A stretch of 64,000 nt of DNA, from positions 9,252,501 to 9,316,500 of the forward strand of contig CM032133.1 in NCBI GenBank assembly GCA_018894105.1, written 5' to 3'. The stretch is from Jacaranda mimosifolia (Eukaryota > Streptophyta > Magnoliopsida > Lamiales > Bignoniaceae). Shown here piece after piece: positions 55,641 through 64,000 of this stretch. The notes beneath the pieces are model-generated. The model did no database searches and was not told where the DNA came from. It saw nothing but the letters and a program-made list of their open reading frames with translations. The position numbers and the translations under genes are program-made. Every line of letters starts with the position of its first letter. Position 1 is the stretch's first letter.

Positions 55641-56593
55641 TAAGAGTACCCAATCTCCATGGTCGATGTCCAACTTCAAGCCCATGGAGCCTAACTAATT
55701 GGCCGAAATGAAAGCTTTGGAGAACTATTATAGCTCTACGCTTAGCATGCAAATACAGTCCTTCTGTCTCTTATTTCCCAAAAGAGGCCTAGAGCAAGAT
55801 ATTTGTCGGCTCCCTAATAGCCTCGATGCTATGTTTCTATTCCTAATGTTCGATTCCCTTGTGTGACCTCATCTTCGAAAAACTCATTTTCCAAATTATC
55901 ACGTCACCTTGCGCAAAGATTTTCTGGAATCGATCATTATAGAATACATAGGAGATGTACTTACCATTCACAAACATGAGGAGTCGGATTTCATATTAGA
56001 TCTCACAAACCTCCATGCCAAGTAGCTAATACCCAACCTCAATCAGAAAGACCTACTAAGTGGTCAAGGAAGAGTTAAAGCATAAGGATTAGACACAAGG
56101 TTACCATGGATCCTCAGGTTAGAAGACTAATAATATGCCTTGGCATAAGCTAAAGAATTCGCCACTATCGATTTGCCACTATGGCTATCTAGTAGATTCT
56201 CCGACGGGCCTTCAGTTCATTGTTGTCTAAAAAGTACCCATTAACATGCACCCATATCTCGTATGGTTGCTCATGGAATGGAGCAATATCCAGCTCTTGG
56301 ATTTATGCATCATTAGTGCAAGTCTATCCATATCTTAGATGCCCAGTCTCATAAGATCCTTTGACTTGGAAGATTTAAGATCACGACCATGTGAGACCTA
56401 TTCCATGGTCGTCAAACCAAGTCCCACAGTCAACAGTGATCTAAGGGCTTCATCCAAATGCAAGTGAAGTAATAATGAGCATAAGATGTAGATGGCCATA
56501 TAAAGAATATCATTCAATCAAGATTGCTTTTACAAGGAAATAGTTTTACAAGGTCAATCCTATTAGCTTGCTGGGTACTATTCCAACACCTTC

Positions 56594-57000
56594 AAAGTGT
56601 TATAAGTCATTTCCAGTCCGATCCCAGTGAGAGTCGAAACTCAAGTGGTTTTCAGATTCTAGTTTTAAATCTAATATAGATGACCTTAAATCCACTTCTA
56701 GATTCATATTTTGCCTTAATGGTGGCATAATAAGTTGGAAGGGTTCCAAACCAGACATTGCGGCTAACTCTACCACTAAGGTGAAATAATTTATGGTTTT
56801 ATAAACTGCAAATGAAGGTCTTTTGATGAAAAACTTCATCCAAGAGTTGAATGTAGTGCCTAGCATGCATGAGCCTGTAGTTGTCTTCAGAAAACAACTT
56901 AGGATTTGAGCTAAGATCTCATTAGTAATCCAAACATAGTAAATTCGTTATCATTTTGATTTAGGATATCAATTGACAGAGGCGACAACTAAGTGGATAA
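56594..57000 (+). pseudogene. RNase H of copia element P (broken)
   Basis: This continues element P after the insertion of M. After about ten bases of integrase sequence the text jumps to RNase H (an RFQS-like segment, then a D-x-K-S-x-S-x-F-I-F segment, SWK/NKLEG and an EGLLMKNFIQELNVV-like segment), so the whole reverse transcriptase is deleted. Stops are frequent. It ends about 100 bp before the purine tract at 57113. Confidence 0.75.
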
Positions 57001-57112
57001 AGTTGCCTCATAAAAGAATATAGCACAACCACTGTTTAAACCCCTATATGCAAACGGTCATCGAAGGACATCTTGAGAAGATGAGTCTTAAGGTTATAGG
57101 GAATTGGCTTTA

Positions 57113-57127
57113 GGCCACGTGGGAGAT
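57113..57127 (+). promoter_or_regulatory. Polypurine tract of element P
   Basis: AGGCCACGTGGGAGAT-like purine-rich end directly before the LTR start TGTTGG at 57128. It shows that LTR H is a 3' LTR in plus orientation. Confidence 0.65.
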
Positions 57128-59258
57128 TGTTGGAATAGTGCCCCACAAGCCAATTAGATTGGTTTTGCAAACTATTTCCTTACAAGATAATATTTATTGA
57201 ATGATATTCCTTATATGGCCATCTTTATCTTATGCTCTTTATTTACTTCACTGGCATTTAGATGAAGCCCTTAGATCATATAAGATTACAGGACTTGATT
57301 ACGCATTGGATGGTGATCATGGAATAAGTTTTACACAGACCTGATCTTAAATCTTCCACGTCATAGGATCTTACAAGATAGGGCACCTAACATCTAGATA
57401 GACTTGCACTGACAATGCATAAATCCAAGAGTTGGATGTTGCTTTGTTTTATGGGCAATCCCATATGAGATATAGATGTACATTTATGGGTGCTTGTTAA
57501 AGAATAAAGCACTAAAGACCTGCCTAGGGAATCTAATAGATAGCTGAAGTGGAGGGTCGATAGTGGCAAATTCTCTAGCTTACACTAGTACATATTATTA
57601 GTCCTTTGACTTGAGGATTCATGGTAACCTTGTTTTGGTCCTTATGTTTTGAATCTCCCTTGGTCACTTAAACGGCCACTTGGGTTGTGATTGGGCGACA
57701 TAGAGGTTTGTGAGATCTAAAATGGAATCTGACTCTTTGCTTTTGTGAAGGTCGAGTGTATCTCCCAAGTATTCTATAAGGATCGATTCTAAGAAATCCT
57801 TACGCAAGGTGATGTGACAATTTGGAAAGGTATTTCCAAATATGAGGTCACTAAGGGAATCGAATATTAAGAGTAGAAGCATAGCATCTTGCCCTAGGCC
57901 CCATTGATAGAGATAGGAAATGGAAGGACCGTATTTTTATGGTACACGTAATGCTAAAATGGTTTTCCAAGAGCATTCATTTTAGCTAATTAGTTGGGCT
58001 CCATGGGCTTAAGGTTGGACATCGACCATGGAGATTGGGTACTCTTCAATTAATGAGATTAACTTAATTGAGTTGCTTAGTCTAAAGGAGTTTAAACTAA
58101 TGAGAATATTTGAAATTCCATAATTCACAAGGAGTTGTGAGCTTGTGTCCAATGAATGGTAGAACTTAATAGGTCACACACAAAAGCCAAGTTGCATGAA
58201 CTATTGAGGGAAGGAGAATTTTCTAAGTGCTAGAAAATTCACTCTTGACCGAATTTGAAGGAAGCAAAAATTAAAGTCATTTTTGGCTTGATCAAATTAA
58301 GAGTTAAATTGGCCAAATTAATTTAAGAATTAAATTAAGATGAATTAAGGAGCTAAGAACTTTGACTTAAAAGTTAAGTCAAAGTATTATTGATTAAATT
58401 AAAGTGTTTAATTTAATTAAATTAGAGAGTTAATTTTGAAGAGAATTATTAAACGAATGGTTCATTTAAAATGGCATTAGAATTCATTTGGAAGACATTT
58501 CATCAGATGAAATGTAAATTTCAAATGACATTCAAATCCACACAACACTAATTGTTAGTGGCCACCTTAGCATGGATATGTGGCATCCCCTCATTGAAGA
58601 TTGTGTGTGACCACACACCATACTCCTCTTACATACAGATATAAGAGGGGGGTGGCCACAAGGAGTGCTTATAGCAAGGTGTAAATTATTCTCCCAACAA
58701 CAAACTTTGTTAGTAGGCATCTAATAGTTAGATTCTTCACAAACCTCTCCAACCTCCTTGATCCTCCCCATCCATACTTTGCCTTATTTCCTCCATTTCT
58801 TTGTAATTATCTCCAACTATTTTTGTAGAGAAAAGGTCTATCCATTTGGTGTGTGGATTATCTCGTTAGAGGTAAAGCGTTTGGGCTGTTGTTGCTCTTG
58901 TTGAAGCAGTTTCTGGCAACCGTTTGCAATGAGTTCTGGAGGACTTCTTTTGTTCTGATTGAGCGAACATTTTAGCTTTAGCATCTTCAAACTGTTGAGA
59001 GAATACAATAAAATTTTCAGCTCAAAATAAGGAGTTTAACTTGGGGAAATCGATTGGTGTTTCTGATGTGCCAATGAGGGGACAACTTCAAGAATTGAAG
59101 GTTGTTTTATCTTGTTCCTTGATTTTTGGTTTCATCAAGGTATTTCCCTCTCTAAATCTAAACCCTATGCATGTCTAGATCCTTGTGAATATGTGTGGGC
59201 TAGTTTTATTCAGTTTATTTTTTAAAATATTTAGGTCCGAGCGCCAAACATACCTTCA
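57128..59258 (+). repeat. 3' LTR H of element P
   Basis: Plus-strand LTR of about 2.13 kb, TGTTGGAATAGT at 57128 and ACCTTCA at 59258. It is the most divergent copy. The usual promoter palindrome is absent, but at 58603-58618 a different inverted repeat (GTGTGTG/CACACAC around AC) sits at the same place, before a TACAGATATAAG box at about 58634-58645. Confidence 0.87.
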
Positions 59259-59967
59259 TGCACAACATTTGTGCATCTATTATATATGATGCAAAACACT
59301 TTGTCACATAAATGAGCCAAAAATTCAAACGAACTTATACTAAATAAATTAGACCACTGCCTGCCCAAGTTGGGCACACTGCCACATGGCAAACGCATGC
59401 CTAGCGCGCCCGTTGCTTGGTCAGCACCCTACTAGGCAGGGGAACGTGCCCTGTTTTCACTTTAGCACCGAGTCATATAGGTTTTAGCTCAACTTTTGTA
59501 CACTAAAAAGTTTAGAAATCATTCTAAACATAAAATCACACAATATAAGTGAAATTCCAAATTCAAAACACCTTTTAAAATGAATTTTAAGTGCTCAATC
59601 ATGCTTTCAAAAATAAGTTTAAGTAAGAATCATATTCTTCAAAAATCTCCAACAAAACTCCAATCATATTGGATCAAAAAATCACCAAAACACCTTAAGG
59701 CCATTAACAACATGCTATATCAACATATAACATAATCTAATAGCAAATCAACATTCAACATTAGTATCTATGAATTGAAACATGCTCAACATATGAATTA
59801 ACACATTCAAACACATATTAGCATAATTTCAATTCATCAATCAAAGAGCCACACACAACATCATTCAAAAACTCCAATCCATAGCAAGGATCAAGTATGT
59901 GGTGATTTTGATCAATTCATCACATGAATCAATCAATCAAAAAAATCCAAATCATAGCATGAATTAG
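59259..59967 (-). mobile_element. Leader of copia element J (truncated)
   Basis: Minus-strand leader sequence homologous to 4660-5358 and 53719-54336. It starts exactly at the TGCACAA palindrome (59259-59275), where the LTR of element P ends, so P or a later deletion broke it there. The hairpin array that would lie further left is absent. Confidence 0.75.
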
Positions 59968-59979
59968 GCTTTGATACCA
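59968..59979 (-). promoter_or_regulatory. Primer-binding site of element J
   Basis: The minus strand reads TGGTATCAAAGC, two bases from the LTR end at 59982; one mismatch to initiator tRNA-Met. Confidence 0.85.
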
Positions 59980-59981
59980 CT

Positions 59982-61784
59982 TGAAGTCATATGTAGCCAT
60001 AGGATCCAATAATCAAAACATAAAAAATGGAAATTAACTAGGCTACACATGATAACAAGGATCTAAACATGCCATTGATTCAGATTTAGATAGAGAATTA
60101 CCTTGTTATGCTCAAAAAAGCAAGGAAGTAAGAAGAAAGCCTTTGATACTCAAAAATGGTCTTATAGCATCATAGCTGATTCTGATCAACTGTTGACCTA
60201 GCAAATGAACTATGATTTAGTGAAACTTTCACCAAAATATGTCCAACTCCTTGATGTATCTTCCATCCAAAACTAAGTTTAATCAGAACTCGAAAAGACC
60301 TCCAAAGGTTGCTCAAAAGTTACAGCCAAAAACAAGATCTCCAAAAGGCACAACAATCCAATTATCTTTCCTCTAATGTTAAGATCCACACACTAATGTA
60401 ACACCAATTCTACTCAATATCAGTTGGAGAATAAAGAGAAGAACATGCAAGGATGAAGGCTTGAATTGGAGGTTGGAGAAGAAAAAAAGTGAAGCTTCAA
60501 CACATGATGCAACACTTGAAAATTAGAGGGAAATTTGAGAGAATATAATTCACATAGAATGTTATGTCTCGCAACTCATTTGGTCGCCCCTCTCAATATC
60601 TATATATAGAGAGAGAATGGTGTGATGCCAAGGTGGCATCACACATTCCTTAGGGGGGGACCGCCTACTTGAATTGCAAGTTGGCATGAATGTGAATTAT
60701 GTGTGCATTTTGAATTTCAGTCGGAATCTTCATTTCATCTTATGAAATATCATCCAAATAAACTCTAATACCACACCAAATTACCTTTCATTTGAATTTT
60801 TCCTCCAAAATTAGTTCTCTATTTTAATTAAATTAAACACCTTTAATTTAATTAATCACCTTGACTTAACTCTTTAAGTCAATTAGCTGAACTCTTTTAG
60901 CTAGCAATTGTTAACCCTTTAAGTTAACTTGACCAATTGATTGTCATGTGGCACTAAATAATTAACCCCTTTATTATTGGTCTTAATTTAATCTTTAAAT
61001 TAATTAGATCAATTTAACAATTAAATTGATCAAGCCACAAATTGAGCACAACATTTGTGTCAATCGGTCAATCCTCTAAAATCAATCATGACAGAATATT
61101 TCTAACTCTTAGAAAATTCTCCTTCATCGCCTAGCATATGCAATTGACTTTTGTGTGTGACCCGTTAGGTTCTACCATTCATTGGACATGGGCTCACAAC
61201 TCTTTGTGACTTTGGAATATCAAATATTCACTTTAGTTTAAACTACTTTAAACTAATCAACTCACTTCAATTAATTTTCATTAATTGAAGAGTGCCCAAT
61301 CTCCATGGTAGATGTCAAACCTCAAGCCTATGGAGGCCAACTAGTTGGCTGAAATGAATGCTTTTGGAGAACCATTCTAGCTCTACGCGTGCTATGCAAA
61401 TATAGTCATTTCGTCTCCTATCTCTCGAATAAGGCCTTGGGCAAGATATTTGTCGGCTCCCTAATAGTCTCAATACTATGTCTCTATTCTCAATGTTCTA
61501 TTCCATTATATGACCTCATCTTTGGAAAATTTCTTTTCCAAATTATCATACCACCATGCACAATGATTCATTGGAATCAATCATTATAAAATATATAGGA
61601 GATATACTCGTCCTTCACAAAGATGAGGATTCAGATCCCATCTTGAATCCCATAAACCTCTATGTCAAAGTAGCTCATACCCAATCTCCACCCGAACGAC
61701 CTGCTATATGGCCAGGAAAGAGTCAAAGTATAAGGACCTAAACACAAGGTTACAATAGATCCTCTGATCAAAGGACTAATTATA
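59982..61784 (-). repeat. 5' LTR J, outer end missing
   Basis: LTR of the same family, with TG at 59982, TATA run at about 60598-60610, perfect 11-bp-arm palindrome at 60620-60644 and the inverted-repeat series around 60825-61035. It stops at about 61784, roughly 0.4 kb before the expected end, and is joined to a short purine-tract-like piece and LTR K. Confidence 0.85.
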
Positions 61785-61801
61785 TCTTCTAATCAAGTGG
61801 A

Positions 61802-64000
61802 TGTTGGAATAGTGCCCGGCAAGCTAATTAGATTGGCCTCGTAAAACCCATTTCCTTGTAAAACAATCTTGCTAAATGATATTCTTTATATGGTCATCTT
61901 CATCTTATACTCATTATTGCTTCACTTGCATTTGGATGAAGCCTTTAGATCACTCTTGACTGCGGGAATTGGTTTAATGACCATGGAATAAGTCTCACAT
62001 GATCGTGATCTTAAATATTCCAAGTTATAGGATCTTATGAGACGGGGCATCTAAGATCCAGATAGACTTGCACTAACGATGCATAAATCCATGAGTTGGA
62101 TATTGCTCCATTCCATGAGCAACCAAAGAATCCACCAAATAACCGTAGTGGCAAGTCGGTAGTGGTAAGTTCTCCAGCTTATGCCAGTTCATATTGTTAG
62201 TCCTTTGACCTGAGGATCCATGGTAATCTTGTGTCTGGTCCTCATGCTTTGACTCTTCCTTGGCCTCTTAGCGGGTCTTTCGGGTTGAGGTTGGGTATGA
62301 GCTATTTGGCATAAAGGTTTGTGAGATTCAAGATGAAATCTAACTCCTCGCTTTTGTGAAGGGCGAGTACATCTCCTATGTATTCTATAATAGTCGATTC
62401 CAAGAAATTATTGCGCAAGGTGGTGCGACAATTTGAAAAAGAAGTTTTCCAAAGATGAGGTCACACGAGGAAATTGAACATTGGGAATAGAGACATAGTA
62501 TTGAGGCTATTAGGCAGTTGGCAAATATCTTGCCCTACGCCTCTTTTGGGAGATAGAAGATGGAAAGACTGTATTTTCATGGTAAGCATTGAGCTATAAT
62601 GGTTCTCCAACATATTCATTTCGGCCAACTAGTTCGGCTCCATGGGCTTGAGGTTGGACAACGACCATTGAGAATGGGTACTCTTCAATTAATGAGATTA
62701 ATTGAATTGAGTCTATTAGTTTAAAAGTGTTTTAAACTAAAATGAATATGTGATATTCAAAAGTTACAAGGAGTTGTGAGCCCATGTCCAATGAATGGTA
62801 GAACCTATTGGGTCACATACAAAAGCCAATTGGCTTCCTAGTTGATGGAGCAATTTTCTTAGAGTTAAAGAATTTCTCCTAGTGAACCGATTTTGAGGTG
62901 TCCAATTTAAAGGTTAATTTTAGCTTGATTAATTTAAGTGTTAAATTAATCAATTAATTTAAAAAGTTAAATTAGACCATCAATTAAGGAGTTAATTATT
63001 TGGTGCCAAAGTCACCATCAATTGGTCTAGTTGACTTAAAGAGTTAAGTTAACAAAATTAAGCTTAGGAGTTAAGCTTGTTTGACTTAAGAGTTAAGTCA
63101 AATGTTATTTAAGTAAATTAAAGTGTTTAATTTAATTAATGGGAAGAATACATTTTGGAGGAAAAATTCAAATGAATTGTTCATTTGAATTAGCATCTTA
63201 ATTAGTTTGAAATCTGATTTCAAATGTAGTTAAGATGTACATGAAATTCAAATTAGATTTGGATTTCCATTTGCCACCTTAGCAATGCAAGTTGGCCGCC
63301 TAACTTGAGAAAATTGTGATGCCAACTTGGCATCACACCAACCTCACCCTATATACAGATATAGTAGGTGTGAGGATAGGTCATTGCTGAAAGTGTGAAA
63401 GAATTAGATTCTTTTGCAATTTACTCCAAAACACCTTGCAAGCATTGCATTCATGTATTGAAAGCTTTTCTCTCTTCTTCTTCTTCTTCCCTACCTCAAA
63501 TCAACCTCTACCATTATTATTCTTCTCTCTTATTCCAGCTTATAGTTAGGAAAATTTGGAAGTTTTGTTGGTGTGTGGATCATATCAATAGAGGCGAACA
63601 AGTTAGTTTGCTACGGTTTGGAGATCTACTTGAGCAGAGCACCGATTTGGTGAATTTTTCCACGGAGATCCAGAAAGAGTTTTGTTCCAAATTTTTTAAT
63701 GTGTTTCCTCCAAGGTGTTGAGAGGGTGCAGTAATTGTTTTGTTAATTTTGGAGGATTTTTAATGAGGTTGAAAATCACTTCATTCCTGTTGCGCGGTTT
63801 CTAGCAAATTCTGGATTGGTGAAAAGTTTACCAAGTTCTCCTTAGATTTTAGCATTTCAGGGTAACACACTATCTAAATCTAGATTTTAGCATTTTAGAG
63901 TAACACACTATCTAAATCTAGATTTTAGGCATGATTTGATCCTAGTTAGCATGTAAGCACTAGTTTATTCAGCTTTTGTAGTTTTTATAATTGGATCGTA
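61802..64000 (+). repeat. LTR K, plus strand, reaching the window end
   Basis: It starts TGTTGGAATAGTGCCC at 61802. The preceding AATCAAGTGGA resembles the end of the polypurine tract, so it is probably a 3' LTR. About 2.2 kb is present and the window ends near its expected end. It has a 23-bp palindrome at 63315-63337 (arms TGTGATGCCAA/TTGGCATCACA) and a TATATACAGATATAG box at about 63350-63364. A 108-codon frame at 63395-63721 is not treated as a gene. Confidence 0.87.
63843..63918 (+). repeat. Tandem 38-bp duplication in LTR K
   Basis: Two adjacent copies (63843-63880 and 63881-63918) beginning TAGATTTTAGCATTT, differing at a few bases. Other LTR copies have a single unit here, so this is a local change in K. 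Confidence 0.75.

Larger units (their letters stand above)
43966..56588 (-). mobile_element. Composite minus-strand Ty1/copia element M with three LTRs
   Basis: M is a 12.6-kb insertion in element P, flanked by CCTTC at 43961-43965 and 56589-56593. In element sense: 5' LTR G (54351-56588), primer site, leader, gag, protease, integrase, reverse transcriptase, RNase H, LTR F (47089-48612), a second partial reverse transcriptase/RNase H (46230-47088), then LTR E (43966-46214). E and G resemble each other more than either resembles F. The simplest reading: element E-G inserted first, a second element carrying F landed in its reverse transcriptase, and homologous recombination then removed one LTR and duplicate interior sequence. 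Coding parts are broken. Confidence 0.85.
54351..56588 (-). repeat. 5' LTR G of composite element M
   Basis: Length 2238 bp, TGAAAGC at 54351, TTCCAACA at 56588, followed by the duplication CCTTC. Both termini are intact. It carries TATA, palindrome and inverted-repeat series. A 81-codon minus frame (54646-54891) lies downstream of the TATA box and resembles a frame in LTR K, but is not kept in other copies. Confidence 0.92.
41031..59258 (+). mobile_element. Old plus-strand Ty1/copia element P, split by element M
   Basis: P consists of leader (41031-42200), gag, protease and integrase up to 43965. It then continues after the inserted element M with a short integrase end, RNase H (56594-57000), a purine tract and the 3' LTR H (57128-59258). 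At the junction the sequence left of M ends in AAATATAGTACCTTC, and the sequence right of it resumes with CCTTCAAAGT. Joined there they match the integrase text of element M itself near 50620-50645. The 5' LTR and the primer site are lost, and the reverse transcriptase is deleted. Confidence 0.85.

Noticed and set aside
56600..56866. 88-codon minus-strand frame
   Set aside because: It is the reverse-strand shadow of the plus-strand RNase H of element P.
63395..63721. 108-codon frame in LTR K, similar to an 81-codon frame in LTR G
   Set aside because: It is downstream of the TATA box and tempting as a leader protein, but the homologous positions in LTRs A, B, E, F and J are not open. Shared text reflects LTR homology.

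Overview
The window is plant nuclear DNA, AT-rich, and almost wholly made of transposable elements nested in one another. I see no intact host protein gene, rRNA gene or tRNA gene. Plant-type Ty1/copia and Gypsy retrotransposons, CACTA and Mutator-like DNA transposons, and an endogenous pararetrovirus of the florendovirus/petuvirus type (family Caulimoviridae) point to a flowering plant, probably a dicot. The species cannot be named from the sequence. All coordinates and comparisons were made by eye.

Layout. 1-7596: minus-strand Ty1/copia element A, cut by the window edge, with its 5' LTR at 5373-7596; it sits in the integrase region of a second minus-strand copia element. 7597-12368: that element B, with a deleted pol, a gag broken by one stop, and its 5' LTR at 10108-12368. 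12369-13266: LTR fragment C. 13267-18960: decayed endogenous pararetrovirus on the minus strand, with tRNA-Met primer site, movement protein, zinc knuckle, protease, reverse transcriptase and RNase H. 19686-33980: a CACTA (En/Spm) transposon with a broken Transposase_24-type gene and a terminal inverted repeat ending at 33980. It is interrupted by a non-autonomous Gypsy-like element (21942-30446, 3.1-kb LTRs, target duplication TGTTC) and by a solo copia LTR (31303-33517, target duplication GTAAT). 33981-39300: mostly unassigned AT-rich sequence with a promoter-like 5' gene end and an LTR-like remnant. 39310-41030: Mutator-like (MULE) remnant. 41031-59258: an old plus-strand copia element P. 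It is split at its integrase by a minus-strand composite copia element M (43966-56588) flanked by the direct repeat CCTTC. 59259-61784 and 61802-64000: leader plus LTR of a minus-strand copia element J, and a plus-strand LTR K.

The copia copies belong to one family with LTRs of about 2.2 kb (TGTTGGAATAGT start) and an initiator tRNA-Met primer site. All coding regions are broken, so none should be autonomous.

The main unusual signal is structural. (1) The untranslated leader carries an array of four stem-loops with 17-19-nt loops. Stems differ from hairpin to hairpin but pair. Loops resemble each other within an element and differ as a set between elements. (2) The LTR U3 carries a series of about ten inverted repeats built on a TTAA-GAG-TTAA-like core with private, pairing arms; at homologous sites in different copies both arms have changed together. 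(3) Most LTRs have a 23-25-bp palindrome next to the TATA box. These look like conserved nucleic-acid structures in a family whose proteins have decayed.
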